Positions 1 through 8,626 are shown, counted from the first letter of the stretch. The stretch: DNA of 64,000 nt from Bradyrhizobium diazoefficiens (GCF_016616425.1 NZ_CP067101.1:1922001-1986000); one strand, 5' to 3'. The notes: generated from the letters alone by a model not told the origin. Made by a program: numbers and translations.

Positions 1-672
1 ACCCGTGCCCGCGACGCCCTGGCCGCCGAGCGTCGGCGCATGCCATGGATGGAAGTAACCAAAACCTATGCGTTCGAGGGGCCCGGCGGCAAGGTCAGTC
101 TGCTCGACCTGTTCCAGGGTCGGCGGCAGCTGATCGTCTACCGTGCCTTCTTCGAGCCCGGCGTGTTCGGCTGGCCGGATCACGCCTGTCGAGGCTGCTC
201 CATGGTGGCCGACCAGGTCGCCCATGTCGCGCATTTGAATGCCCGCGACACCACGCTCGTGTTCGCCTCGCGCGCGCCCCAGGCCGACATTATCAGGCTG
301 AAGCAGCGGATGGGCTGGATCATGCCATGGGTTACCATCACCGACAGCTTTGACGCCGATTTCGGCGTCGGCGAGTGGCACGGAACGAACGTGTTCTACC
401 GCGACGGCGACCGCATCTTCCGCACTTACTTCGTCAAGAGCCGCGGCGACGAACAAATGGGTGGCACCTGGAACTACCTCGATATCACCCCGCTCGGGCG
501 GCAGGAGGTCTGGGAGGATTCGCCGCACGGCTATCCGCAGACGCCGACCTACAAATGGTGGAATTGGCACGACAGCTACACGGAAGGCGCCGAGCCCGAC
601 AAGAAGTGGGTCGAGATCTCGACTGCCGGCGAGAAGGCGTTCCGCGAGGAGGCGGCGGAAGGACGTGACTAG
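1..672 (+). CDS. DUF899 family thioredoxin-like protein (5' end outside window)
   Basis: The frame is open from base 1, and the first codons read TRARDALAAERRRMPW, which is typical internal DUF899 sequence. The ATG at 40 is therefore internal and the true start lies upstream of the window. About 223 residues are visible. DUF899 proteins have a thioredoxin-like fold and unknown function. A CRGC motif (visible residue ~64), followed by SMVADQV, sits where a thioredoxin-type cysteine pair would be, and the C-terminus is aromatic-rich (YKWWNWHDSY). The stop overlaps the GTG start of the next small gene, so the two are probably translationally coupled. Family call is firm; biochemical role is unknown. 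Confidence 0.8.
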   Translation, partial: TRARDALAAERRRMPWMEVTKTYAFEGPGGKVSLLDLFQGRRQLIVYRAFFEPGVFGWPDHACRGCSMVADQVAHVAHLNARDTTLVFASRAPQADIIRLKQRMGWIMPWVTITDSFDADFGVGEWHGTNVFYRDGDRIFRTYFVKSRGDEQMGGTWNYLDITPLGRQEVWEDSPHGYPQTPTYKWWNWHDSYTEGAEPDKKWVEISTAGEKAFREEAAEGRD

Positions 673-940
673 TCCGCTGAGCGCAACTCCGGGTGCCAGC
701 CGAGATGGCGCGACGGCGGCGCGCCATCTCGCGAAGTGGCTCGGTCTCGCGGCCGCGCCGACCTTCGCAGTCATGGCCTTGTTGACGGCTGTACCCGGCG
801 GAACGGCGGACATGCTCTGCTCCTCCGCGCACGGCGCTTTGCTGGGCGGGATGGTGCCGATGTATCTGCTGATGAGCGCGTTTCATTCTGCGACGTGGCT
901 GAAGCTGATCGCGAAGTGGCGGCGCGTCGCGCGGGCATGA
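665..940 (+). CDS. small membrane protein, hypothetical
   Basis: A 91-residue reading frame starting at GTG 665, which overlaps the stop of the DUF899 gene; GGAAGGA lies just upstream. Two hydrophobic stretches are visible (around residues 27-45 and 57-75, the second containing LLGGMVPMYLLMSAFHSATW), so it is likely a two-helix inner-membrane protein. It ends in a basic tail (KLIAKWRRVARA). No family is recognised. The overlap suggests it is co-expressed with the DUF899 gene. A hairpin terminator follows at 962-987. Confidence 0.6.
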   Translation: MTSPLSATPGASRDGATAARHLAKWLGLAAAPTFAVMALLTAVPGGTADMLCSSAHGALLGGMVPMYLLMSAFHSATWLKLIAKWRRVARA

Positions 941-961
941 GATGATCGGGCGCAAATCGAA

Positions 962-987
962 GACGGCCCGGTTTCACCGGGGCCGTC
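962..987. terminator. bidirectional rho-independent terminator
   Basis: GACGGCCC and GGGCCGTC pair around a short loop, followed by TTT on the plus strand and a short run of T on the minus strand. It lies between convergent genes (plus gene ending 940, minus gene ending 992) and can serve both. Confidence 0.7.
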
Positions 988-991
988 TTTG

Positions 992-1489
992 CTATTTGCC
1001 GCTTCCGTTGACGAATAATTCCATCAGGACTTCATCAAAATATCGGCCGTTCTGTTTCAGCGCCTTCACCTCGCGGCCGTATTCGACGAAGCCGGCGGCC
1101 GCGTAGAGGCGTAACGCTGCTTCGTTCCTGCTCGCAACCGTCAGTTGGAGTTTTTCGACGTGCTTTGCAGCATGGGCAACGACGGTATCGACGAGACGCC
1201 GGCCTATGCCGGCTCTCCCTGCCGACTGTCGCACATACATGCCCCAGAGGTCAGCCTTGTGCATCGTCTGGGGGCCATCCTGCCGGCGGAAGCCGGCGAC
1301 GCCGACGATCTCGTCGTCGATGAAGGCGCCGAAGACGTCCGACGTGGTGAGGCGCTCCGCAAACCAAGCGAGCGGCTGTTCCTGCTCGCGCGCCAAGGTG
1401 CTAGAGAAAGCTTCGGGATGCGCCGCGAGCGCTTCCAGCCTGATCGCGCGGTAGAGAGCGGCGTCGGCGGATGTGAGCAGTCTGATCAT
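992..1489 (-). CDS. GNAT family N-acetyltransferase
   Basis: A 165-residue single-domain protein. It shows the GNAT pattern: beta strands leading to LWGMYVRQSAGRAGIGRRLV, with an acetyl-CoA pyrophosphate-binding loop of R/Q-x-x-G-x-G/A type (RAGIGRR), then the C-terminal NEAALRLYAAAGF motif (residues ~123-135) of motif B. GNAT enzymes transfer an acetyl group from acetyl-CoA to an amine; the substrate cannot be read from sequence. The upstream L,D-transpeptidase gene is on the same strand but a terminator separates them, so this is probably its own unit. Confidence 0.85.
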   Translation of the reverse strand: MIRLLTSADAALYRAIRLEALAAHPEAFSSTLAREQEQPLAWFAERLTTSDVFGAFIDDEIVGVAGFRRQDGPQTMHKADLWGMYVRQSAGRAGIGRRLVDTVVAHAAKHVEKLQLTVASRNEAALRLYAAAGFVEYGREVKALKQNGRYFDEVLMELFVNGSGK

Positions 1490-1532
1490 CTGCGCAACGA
1501 TATCGCATGGCGGACCGCGTGGCGAAAGCGAA

Positions 1533-1558
1533 AACGGCCCGGCATAGCCGGGGCCGTT
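1533..1558 (-). terminator. rho-independent terminator of the L,D-transpeptidase gene
   Basis: AACGGCCC pairs with GGGCCGTT, and on the minus strand the stem is followed by a TTTTCG tract. It lies just downstream of the minus-strand gene ending at 1588 and upstream of the GNAT gene. Confidence 0.65.
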
Positions 1559-1587
1559 CGCATTTCAATCTCGTCTGTCGCCTCGCG

Positions 1588-2292
1588 TTACCGAAGCTCC
1601 GCGCGGCGCTCCGTCATTGGCAGCACGATCACCTTGGTGCCGACGTTGACGCGGGAGTAGAGGTCGGTGACGTCGTCGTTGGTCAGGCGGATACAGCCGG
1701 AGGAGACGTGCTTGCCGATGGTCTCGGGGGCGTTGGTGCCGTGGATGCGGTAGACGGTGCCGCCGAGATACATGGCGCGGGCGCCCAGCGGGTTGCCGGG
1801 CCCGCCCGCCATGTGGCGCGGCAGGTAAGGCTGGCGAGCGATCATCTCCGGCGGCGGAGTCCAATCCGGCCACTCGGCCTTCCGGCTCACCGACTGGATG
1901 CCGGACCAGGTGAAGCCGTCGCGGCCGACTCCGATGCCGTAACGCAGCGCCTGGCCGTTGCCGAGCACATAATAGAGATAAGTGTTGGGCGTATCGATGA
2001 TGATGGTGCCCGGCGCCTCACGCGTCGCATAAGCGACGGTCTGGCGGCGGAAGCGGGCTGGCATCTCGACCGTATCCTGATCCTCGGATGGCGCAGCCTG
2101 GGAAGGCGCTGCCTGGTAGGGTTGATAGGGCTGGAACGGCTGCGGCGCTACCAGCGGCGGCAGTGGCTGGAAGAAGGGGAAGAGCTGCACCGGCGCGGCC
2201 TTGGCCGAACCCGACAATGCGATCGCGGAGATCGCGACTGCGCCAAAAGCAACGGCGCGCGAATAATTCCTGAACAGGTCCAGATTGAACAT
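1588..2292 (-). CDS. L,D-transpeptidase (YkuD domain), exported
   Basis: Start chosen at 2292: it gives a signal peptide (MFNLDLFRNYSRAVAFGAVAISAIALSG, then a SAKA|AP cleavage site) and has GGGGCG upstream; the in-frame extension to 2472 is poor in coding character. 234 residues. After a Pro/Gln-rich linker comes a YkuD catalytic domain (residues ~85-225) with the conserved His in RIHGTN and the active-site Cys in SSGCIRL. YkuD enzymes form 3-3 peptidoglycan cross-links or attach proteins to peptidoglycan in the periplasm. Single-gene unit ended by the hairpin at 1533-1558. Rhizobiales use many LDTs in polar growth; that link is general knowledge, not shown here. Confidence 0.88.
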   Translation of the reverse strand: MFNLDLFRNYSRAVAFGAVAISAIALSGSAKAAPVQLFPFFQPLPPLVAPQPFQPYQPYQAAPSQAAPSEDQDTVEMPARFRRQTVAYATREAPGTIIIDTPNTYLYYVLGNGQALRYGIGVGRDGFTWSGIQSVSRKAEWPDWTPPPEMIARQPYLPRHMAGGPGNPLGARAMYLGGTVYRIHGTNAPETIGKHVSSGCIRLTNDDVTDLYSRVNVGTKVIVLPMTERRAELR

Positions 2293-2566
2293 TGATCGCC
2301 CCTGTTTTGCTCGGTGGTGTTGATCACCGCGGCACCGTTTCGGTGCTTCGTTGCCTGAAGTCCTAGCGGCAAGACGTTTCGGGACATTTGCGCGGAAAAC
2401 CGAAAACGGTTTCATGGCGGCAAGGATTGTTTCATGACAGTTTCGTGGCCGCGCCGGCCCGTTAACGAACAAAACAGCCCGCCGACACTTCTATGACGTC
2501 ACACGCCTGAAATATCCTTCGTTGATGGTCGATGCCTGAGAATCATCAAACTCTCGGGATTTTCCC

Positions 2567-3619
2567 ATGCGGGTATTAATCGCGACTGACGCCTGGCATC
2601 CCCAGGTCAACGGTGTGGTCCGGACGCTGACCTCGCTCGCGAACGCGGCCAGGGCGCTCGATATCGAGATCGACTTTCTCACCCCGGACGGCTTTCCGTC
2701 GTGGCCGTTGCCGACCTATCCGGGCCTGCGCATCGCGCTGCCTTCGGCCAGGGAGATCGCACGGCGGATCGAGAAGGCGGCGCCGGAAGCCCTGCATATC
2801 GCGACCGAGGGCCCGATCGGCTGGGCGGCACGGGCCTATTGCCGCCGCAACCGGCTGGCGTTCACCACTTCCTACACGACGCGCTTTCCGGAATACGTCT
2901 CGGTGCGGACCGGCATCCCGGCTGCGGTCGGCTATGCCGTGTTGCGTCATTTCCACGATGCTGCCGCGATCACGATGGTGGCCACACCCTCGCTGCGGCA
3001 GGAGCTGTCCGAGCGCGGCTTCAAGCGGCTCGGCTTCTGGACGCGCGGCGTCAACACCGAGCTGTTCCATCCCGACGCTCCGGCGAAGCTCGATCTGCCG
3101 GGGCCGGTGTTCATGACGATGGGCCGCGTGGCGGTGGAGAAGAACCTCGAAGCGTTCCTCTCGCTCGACCTGCCCGGCACCAAGGTCGTCGTCGGCGACG
3201 GTCCGCAGAAGGCGGCGCTCGAAAAGAAGTATCCCGAGGCCGTCTTCCTCGGCGAGAAGAAGGGTGCGGATCTCACCGCGCATCTCGCCGCTGCCGACGT
3301 GTTCGTGTTTCCGAGCCTGACCGATACGTTCGGCGTGGTGCAGCTCGAGGCGCTGGCCTGCGGCACGCCGGTTGCGGCGTTTCCGGTGACGGGTCCCAAG
3401 GACGTCATCGCCGATCATCCGATCGGCGCGATCGATCACGATTTGCGCACCGCGTGCCTGCGCGCACTCACCATGTCGCGCGAGACCTGCCGCAACTTTG
3501 CACTGGAACGCTCCTGGGAAAACAGCGCGCGCCAGTTCGTCGGCAACCTCACCTCACTTCAGCCCAGCCGCGCCTTGCGCGCCTCGCCTCGCATGGCGCG
3601 GCGGCCGGTGCGCGGCTGA
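2567..3619 (+). CDS. GT4-type glycosyltransferase, probably acting on lipid
   Basis: 350 residues with the two-Rossmann GT-B layout. The N-terminus carries DAWHPQVNGVVRTL, the donor domain has GRVAVEKNLEAFL and VVGDGPQ, and the C-terminal EX7E region is PSLTDTFGVVQLEALACGTPV. This matches the GDP-mannose/UDP-sugar GT4 group that includes rhizobial glycolipid synthases. It is followed 34 bp later by pmtA on the same strand, so it probably glycosylates a membrane lipid such as diacylglycerol. That substrate is inferred from the neighbours; related rhizobial glycolipid transferases respond to phosphate limitation. An exopolysaccharide role is the alternative. Confidence 0.75.
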   Translation: MRVLIATDAWHPQVNGVVRTLTSLANAARALDIEIDFLTPDGFPSWPLPTYPGLRIALPSAREIARRIEKAAPEALHIATEGPIGWAARAYCRRNRLAFTTSYTTRFPEYVSVRTGIPAAVGYAVLRHFHDAAAITMVATPSLRQELSERGFKRLGFWTRGVNTELFHPDAPAKLDLPGPVFMTMGRVAVEKNLEAFLSLDLPGTKVVVGDGPQKAALEKKYPEAVFLGEKKGADLTAHLAAADVFVFPSLTDTFGVVQLEALACGTPVAAFPVTGPKDVIADHPIGAIDHDLRTACLRALTMSRETCRNFALERSWENSARQFVGNLTSLQPSRALRASPRMARRPVRG

Positions 3620-3652
3620 TCTTTCATTGGACCCACAGCGAGAACCTCATCG

Positions 3653-4342
3653 ATGGCCAAAATCATGAACCTTGACGGCGCCCAGCAGCTTGACCTCACC
3701 CGCGGCACGGTCGAGCAGGCCTATGACCGCTGGGCACCCGTCTACGATCTCGTGTTCGGCGGTGTGTTCGCCAAGGGCCGGCAGGCCGCGATCGCGGCTA
3801 CCAACAAGATCGGCGGCCGCGTGCTCGAGGTCGGCGTCGGCACCGGCATCTCGCTGCCGCTCTATGCACCCAATCTCCGCATCTTCGGCACCGACATTTC
3901 GGAGGCGATGCTCGACAAGGCGCGGCGCCGCGTGACCGAGCAGAACCTGAAGAACGTCGAGGGACTTGCGGTGATGGACGCCGAGAAGCTCGAATTCCCC
4001 GACAACTCCTTCGACGTCGTGATGGCGCAATATGTCGTCACCGCCGTGCCCAACCCGGAAAAGGCGCTCGACGAATTCGCCCGCGTGCTGCGCCCGGGCG
4101 GCGAGCTGATCATCCTGACCCGCGTCAGCGCCGATACCGGCATGCGCCGCTTCATCGAGCAGAAGCTGCAGCCGGTGGTGCGTCCGCTCGGCTTCCGCAC
4201 CGCCGAGTTCGCGTGGTCGCGCTATGCCAAGTGGCTGGCCGGCGCGCACGGCGTCGAGCTCGCCGAACGCCGGCTGATCCCGCCGCTCGGCCATTTCTCG
4301 CTGGTGCGCTTCCGCAAAGTCGACGTCGCGAAAGCGGCGTGA
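3653..4342 (+). CDS. pmtA: phosphatidylethanolamine N-methyltransferase
   Basis: 229-residue class I SAM-dependent methyltransferase. Motif I is VLEVGVGTG (residues ~60-68), the acidic residue follows in FGTDIS, and motif post-I/II includes FDVVMAQYVVTAVPNP. The N-terminal YDRWAPVYDLVFGGVF is characteristic of the bacterial PmtA family, which methylates phosphatidylethanolamine to phosphatidylcholine at the membrane surface. psd, which makes phosphatidylethanolamine, lies 2.7 kb downstream and supports the assignment. The upstream glycosyltransferase is close enough to be in the same transcript. Other small methyltransferases (UbiE-like) share the fold, but the N-terminal motif and the context favour PmtA. 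Confidence 0.85.
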   Translation: MAKIMNLDGAQQLDLTRGTVEQAYDRWAPVYDLVFGGVFAKGRQAAIAATNKIGGRVLEVGVGTGISLPLYAPNLRIFGTDISEAMLDKARRRVTEQNLKNVEGLAVMDAEKLEFPDNSFDVVMAQYVVTAVPNPEKALDEFARVLRPGGELIILTRVSADTGMRRFIEQKLQPVVRPLGFRTAEFAWSRYAKWLAGAHGVELAERRLIPPLGHFSLVRFRKVDVAKAA

Positions 4343-4468
4343 CCTGAAGCTCACGCGTTCGCGTGCGTCATCGCGCCGCTGCACATCGTCACATGACAAA
4401 ATGATGATGTCATACGGCGTACATCGAATCCCTTTAACCCGGTACCCGAAAGCATTTTGGGGAAGAGC

Positions 4469-5128
4469 ATGATCAAGAATTATCTCGAGCAGCTGCGCAT
4501 CCAGCGCTGGGACGACCATCGCTACTATCACCACAGCCGCATCAATCAGAGCCTGCACTTCGTCAGCGCGCTGAGCTTTCTGTTCGCCTATGTCTGGCTG
4601 TTCGTCGATCCCGTGGTCTCTGCGCTGGTCGGCTGGCTGGTCTCGATGACCTCGCGCCAGGCCGGTCACTTCTTCTTCGAGCCGCACGACTACGACCACG
4701 TCAACCAGGCGACGCACGAGTACAAGGAAGAGATCAAGGTCGGCTACAACCTTCAGCGCAAGGTGGTGCTGATGGCGATCTGGGCGGCTTCGCCGCTGGT
4801 GCTGTTCGCAGACCCGACGCTGTTCGGCCTGTTCACGCCCTGGGCGAGCGCGACCGACTTCATGCGGCAGGTGGCGAAAGTCTGGCTGGTGGTCGGCGGC
4901 GGCGGTCTTCTGTTCCGCACCGTGCACCTGTTCTTCATCCGCGACGTGGAAACCGGCCTTGTCTGGATGACCAAGATCCTGACCGATCCCTTCCACGATC
5001 TGATGCTCTATCGTAATGCGCCGCTGGCGCTGATGCGTGGCGAGCTGATGGATCCCGGTCTGCATCTCAACCCCGAGCACACGCTGGGCCTCATCGGCGA
5101 GCCCACGCTCGAAGAGCAGCACGCCTGA
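4469..5128 (+). CDS. polytopic membrane protein, Mpo1/DUF962-like
   Basis: 219 residues. ATG 4469 is preferred because GGGGAAG precedes it; a TTG at 4457 would overlap that site. The start YYHHSRINQSLHF plus GHFFFEPHDYDH (residues ~65-76) resembles the Mpo1-like (DUF962) family, whose conserved His/Asn residues bind iron in a fatty-acid alpha-dioxygenase of yeast. Four hydrophobic segments are visible. Several further His residues follow (HEYKEE, RTVHLFF). Its position between pmtA and psd fits a role in lipid or fatty-acid metabolism. The family match is by eye only and the enzyme role is inference. Confidence 0.55.
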   Translation: MIKNYLEQLRIQRWDDHRYYHHSRINQSLHFVSALSFLFAYVWLFVDPVVSALVGWLVSMTSRQAGHFFFEPHDYDHVNQATHEYKEEIKVGYNLQRKVVLMAIWAASPLVLFADPTLFGLFTPWASATDFMRQVAKVWLVVGGGGLLFRTVHLFFIRDVETGLVWMTKILTDPFHDLMLYRNAPLALMRGELMDPGLHLNPEHTLGLIGEPTLEEQHA

Positions 5129-5167
5129 GCGCGCTGCGTCGATCAAACACGCCGATGTCTGATGGCT

Positions 5168-5297
5168 ACGTCTTGCCCGGGCTTGTCCCGGGCATCCACG
5201 TCTTGGAGCCGTCGCGCGGAGGCGCGTGGATGGCCGGGCCTTCGGCTTACCGAAGCGGCTTCGGCCGCGCAGGCGGGACAAGCCCCGCCGTGACGGT
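5168..5297. repeat. intergenic palindromic repeat, family A copy 1
   Basis: GC-rich block of nested inverted repeats (for example CCCGGGCTTGTCCCGGG and CGAAGCGGCTTCG) in the gap between convergent genes. Its right half shares a 36-bp stretch (5250-5285) exactly with a second copy at 10290-10325. Confidence 0.75.
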
Positions 5298-5313
5298 GTG
5301 GGAGTATGCGGCC

Positions 5314-6978
5314 TCAGCGCCCAAGACGCTTGGCCAGCATTTCCTTCAAAATCTGCCGCTTGATCTGTTTGTTGGTGAGCACGCCGTCGTGCCACCAGAA
5401 ACCGTCGGCCTTCATCTTCTCGGCGGCGCGGAGGAAGCGTTCGGCGACCTCGGTGAAGTCGGCGTCGGTGTAGTTCAGGCTGAAGATGAGCCGGCCGGTG
5501 CCGACCCAGCTCAGCGCCAGGCCTTCGGCGCGCAGATAATATTGCAGCATCCAGTTGTAGCGGGACGGCGTGGTGTATTTCACCGTCCAGATCGAGGAGA
5601 AGTTGGCGAACCGCACCGGAAGGTCGGCGTCGATCATCATCTGGTTGAGCTTCTGGACGCGGCCGTTCCAGGTCTCCTCGAGACCCTCATAGACCGCGCG
5701 AAAATTCGGGCTGGCGAGCCGGCTCAAGAATTCGTCCATCGCCGTCATGACATAGGGGTGCGAGTTGAAGGTGCCGCGGGCAAAGCAGATATCGGCGGGG
5801 CGATCGTCGCGGAAGCGGCGCATCAGCTCGCGCTTGCCGCAGACCACGCCGACCGGCAGGCCGCCGGCGAGGCTTTTGCCGTAGGTCACCATGTCGGCCC
5901 TGACGCCGAAATATTCCTGGGCGCCGCCGGCGGCGAGACGGAAGCCGACGAAGACCTCGTCGAAGATCAGCACGATGCCGCGCTCGGTACAGACCGCGCG
6001 CAGCTTCTTGAGCCACTCCGTATAAGCCGCGCGATCAAAGTTGCCGCCGCGGGAGGAGTCGACCAGCGAGGAGTCGCCGGGCGCGTTGGCGTTCGGATGC
6101 AGGCCCTGCAGCGGATTGACCAGCACGCAGGCAATGTCCTTGCGCGTACGCAGCACATGCAGCGTCTTCTCCGACATCTCGGCGAGGGTGTAGGTCTCGT
6201 GCGCGGCAATGGGGTTGCCGACGCCGGGCTGCACGTCGCCCCACCAGCCGTGATAGGCGCCGGCGAAACGAACGAGGTGCGTGCGCCTGGTGTGGTAGCG
6301 CGCGAGCCGCACCGCCTGCATTACGGCCTCGGTGCCGGACATGTGGAACGAGACCTCGTCGAGGCCCGAGATCTGGCAGAGCCGGCTCACATTGTCGAGG
6401 ATGACGGGATGGTAGGGGCCGAGCACCGGGCCGAGCGCGCCTGCGCGCTTCTCCGAGTCTTCGATGCACTCCTTGTAGAAGTCGTTGCCGAAGATGTTGA
6501 CGCCGTAGGAGCCGGTGAGGTCGTAGGACGTGTTGCCGTCGACATCCGTGACGGTGACGCCGCTGGACGATTCCATGAACGTCGAGGTGCCGAGGTGCTC
6601 GCGGACGAGACGCGAGAACTGGAACGGCACGCGGTAGCTCTCGGTGAAGTCCAGGTCGGAGATGGTCTGCGCCGCCTCCTTCGTCATCGCGCGCCCCTTG
6701 GGATAGCGCTCGGCGTAGAGCTTGGCGAGGCGGAAGAAGCCGTCCTTGCGCTGCGCGGCGATGTTTCCCGGCGCTCCGTCGCAGGAGAAGTAGTCGCTCT
6801 CACCGAACTCGTAGAACGGGAGCAGCTTTGCCACCCGGCGCGACATCTTGGAGTGCCCGGCGAGCGAACGATGCTTGGCGCGGGACAGCTCGATCCGTGC
6901 CTTGAGCTTCGGGAAGGCGGCGGCAGCAGATGCTGCGGCGGCCACGGAAAATGAAAGAATCGGGAGTGTCGTTTCCAT
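5314..6978 (-). CDS. class-III PLP aminotransferase, glutamate-1-semialdehyde-mutase-like
   Basis: 554 residues, about 120 longer than typical GSA aminomutases because of an N-terminal extension with an Ala-rich hydrophobic start. The PLP-fold landmarks are present: SGTEAVMQAVRLAR, RFAGAYHGWWGD, IFDEVFVGFR, the Schiff-base lysine in TYGKSLAGG (~residue 368), and ARGTFNSHPY. The type could catalyse an amino shift or transamination, substrate unknown. hemL itself is shorter and lacks the extension, so this is probably not the heme enzyme. It is divergent from psd with only 35 bp between start codons and no good ribosome site, and is placed among phospholipid genes, so a lipid-headgroup or long-chain substrate is possible (inference). 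Confidence 0.75.
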   Translation of the reverse strand: METTLPILSFSVAAAASAAAAFPKLKARIELSRAKHRSLAGHSKMSRRVAKLLPFYEFGESDYFSCDGAPGNIAAQRKDGFFRLAKLYAERYPKGRAMTKEAAQTISDLDFTESYRVPFQFSRLVREHLGTSTFMESSSGVTVTDVDGNTSYDLTGSYGVNIFGNDFYKECIEDSEKRAGALGPVLGPYHPVILDNVSRLCQISGLDEVSFHMSGTEAVMQAVRLARYHTRRTHLVRFAGAYHGWWGDVQPGVGNPIAAHETYTLAEMSEKTLHVLRTRKDIACVLVNPLQGLHPNANAPGDSSLVDSSRGGNFDRAAYTEWLKKLRAVCTERGIVLIFDEVFVGFRLAAGGAQEYFGVRADMVTYGKSLAGGLPVGVVCGKRELMRRFRDDRPADICFARGTFNSHPYVMTAMDEFLSRLASPNFRAVYEGLEETWNGRVQKLNQMMIDADLPVRFANFSSIWTVKYTTPSRYNWMLQYYLRAEGLALSWVGTGRLIFSLNYTDADFTEVAERFLRAAEKMKADGFWWHDGVLTNKQIKRQILKEMLAKRLGR

Positions 6979-7013
6979 GACAACAAGCGCTAATACTGTG
7001 AGCTGACAGATTC

Positions 7014-7877
7014 ATGACAGTCAAAGCCCTCATCGCCTCTTTCACCCAGCAGGAAGACCTCAACTTCCTGTTGACCAACCGCATCCCCCGCGCCGCGCTG
7101 ACCCGCTTCATGGGTTGGTTCTCCAAGATCGAGAACCCGCTCGTGCGGGACGTCTCGATCGCGCTGTGGAAGCTGTTCTCCGACCTCGATCTGTCGGAGG
7201 CGCGCAAGACCCGCTTCACGAGCCTGCACGATTGCTTCACCCGGGAGCTCAAGCCGGGCCTGCGGCCGTTCGATCCGGATCCCTCCGTTGTCGCCAGCCC
7301 GTCCGACGGCATCGTCGGCGCGCATGGCCGGATCGCGGATACCGAGCTGTTCCAGGTCAAGGGCGCGCCCTATTCGCTGCTCGACCTCGTCGGCGATTCC
7401 GCGCTGGTCGATCAGCACCGCAACGGCTCCTTCGTTACGCTGCGGCTGACCTCCAGCATGTACCACCGCTTCCACGCGCCCTATGACGCGCATATCGAGC
7501 GCGTCACGCTGATCCATGGCGACGTCTGGAACGTCAACCCGATCGCCTTGAAGCGGGTCGAGCGGCTGTTCTGCAAGAACGAGCGCGCGGTGATCCGCAC
7601 CCATCTTAGCTCAGGCGAGGCCGTGACGCTGGTGCCGGTCGCCGCGATCCTGGTCGCGAGCATCCGCTTGCACTTCCTCGACATGGTTCTGAACGCGCAG
7701 ACCCGTGGCCCGGTGAATTTTCCCTGCGATATCAACGTCACCAAAGGCGAGGAGCTTGGCTGGTTCGAGCACGGCTCGACCATCATCATCCTCGCGCCCG
7801 GCGATTTTACGTTTTGCGATGGCATCGCCGAAGGCACCCGCATCCGCGCCGGTCAAGCGCTTCTGCGAAAAAAGTAG
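7014..7877 (+). CDS. psd: phosphatidylserine decarboxylase
   Basis: 287 residues, the size of full-length bacterial Psd proenzymes. The family motif FEHGST lies near residues 250-255; Psd self-cleaves at this Gly-Ser bond and the Ser becomes the pyruvoyl cofactor. SSMYHRFHAPYDAHI carries the conserved His/Asp pair, and SPSDG is the usual early motif. The enzyme decarboxylates phosphatidylserine to phosphatidylethanolamine at the inner membrane, supplying substrate for PmtA encoded upstream. The proenzyme motif has His where most have Leu (LGST). Divergent from the aminotransferase gene, with TAATAC/GTATTA in the 35-bp gap that could serve as a -10 on either strand. Confidence 0.9.
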   Translation: MTVKALIASFTQQEDLNFLLTNRIPRAALTRFMGWFSKIENPLVRDVSIALWKLFSDLDLSEARKTRFTSLHDCFTRELKPGLRPFDPDPSVVASPSDGIVGAHGRIADTELFQVKGAPYSLLDLVGDSALVDQHRNGSFVTLRLTSSMYHRFHAPYDAHIERVTLIHGDVWNVNPIALKRVERLFCKNERAVIRTHLSSGEAVTLVPVAAILVASIRLHFLDMVLNAQTRGPVNFPCDINVTKGEELGWFEHGSTIIILAPGDFTFCDGIAEGTRIRAGQALLRKK

Positions 7878-7944
7878 CCTTCAATCCGCCGCGCCGGCCG
7901 CCTATATCGGCCGCGGGGACGATTCGATCGACACGGATTTGGTG

Positions 7945-8511
7945 ATGGCGCGGGCGCCGGTGATGGCGGCGGGTGGTATCGTACTGCGGCGTGGTTCGAC
8001 GCCGCTGATTGCAGTCGTGCGCCAGCGCAAGCGCAACGAATGGGTTTTGCCCAAGGGCAAGCTCGATGACGGCGAGACGCCGAAGGAAGCCGCGCACCGC
8101 GAGGTGCTGGAGGAGACGGGCCACGACGTCGCCATCCACGAATTCCTGGGCACGCTCGTCTATCAGTCCGGCGGGCGCTCGAAGGTCGTGCATTTCTGGC
8201 GCATGGAGGCGGACGGCGGGCCGGTCCGCAAGCTGATGAACGACATCAAGGCGGTCGACTGGTTGAAGCTGGACGATGCGATCGCACGGCTGTCGCGCGA
8301 ATATGAACGCGCATTCCTGACCCAGATCGGCCCGATCGCGCTTGCCGCCGCAGGCCTCGCAGCCACCGATGCCGACGTAACTTTGCGGCCCGCAACCGAC
8401 GACATCGACGCCGCCATGCAGACGCTGACAGCAGCCGAGGCCGCCTCCGTCGACGACCTGCACCACGGCTTGCTGCAAAAAGTGAAGTCCTGGCTGCGCG
8501 GCGAGGCGTGA
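7945..8511 (+). CDS. Nudix hydrolase
   Basis: 188 residues from ATG 7945; GTG and TTG codons just upstream are alternatives. The Nudix box is intact (GKLDDGE, then REVLEETGHD, residues ~34-56), giving the Mg-binding Glu residues that hydrolyse nucleoside diphosphates linked to another moiety. A C-terminal extension of ~60 residues is Ala-rich with no recognised fold. KLMNDIKAVDWL follows the core and is typical of the diadenosine-polyphosphate/diphosphoinositol branch, but the substrate is not determined. Only 67 bp after psd on the same strand, so co-transcription is possible. Confidence 0.85.
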   Translation: MARAPVMAAGGIVLRRGSTPLIAVVRQRKRNEWVLPKGKLDDGETPKEAAHREVLEETGHDVAIHEFLGTLVYQSGGRSKVVHFWRMEADGGPVRKLMNDIKAVDWLKLDDAIARLSREYERAFLTQIGPIALAAAGLAATDADVTLRPATDDIDAAMQTLTAAEAASVDDLHHGLLQKVKSWLRGEA

Positions 8512-8626
8512 GTTCTCTTCACCGCCCCTTGCGGTCGCGGAAGCATTCGCGAGTCGGTACGATTGAAGCAGCGCCAGTTCCTTCCAAGTCATCGGTGACG
8601 GAGAGGAGGAGACTGGGCATGCTTCT

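Noticed and set aside
4385-4414. ATGACA...TGTCAT inverted repeat before the Mpo1-like gene
   Set aside because: Arms of only six bases in a region with several similar words; too weak to call an operator or terminator.
3647-5395. Long minus-strand open frame opposite pmtA and the Mpo1-like gene
   Set aside because: It is rich in Arg, His and Gln with no recognisable motif, a known by-product of high-GC coding sequence on the other strand.
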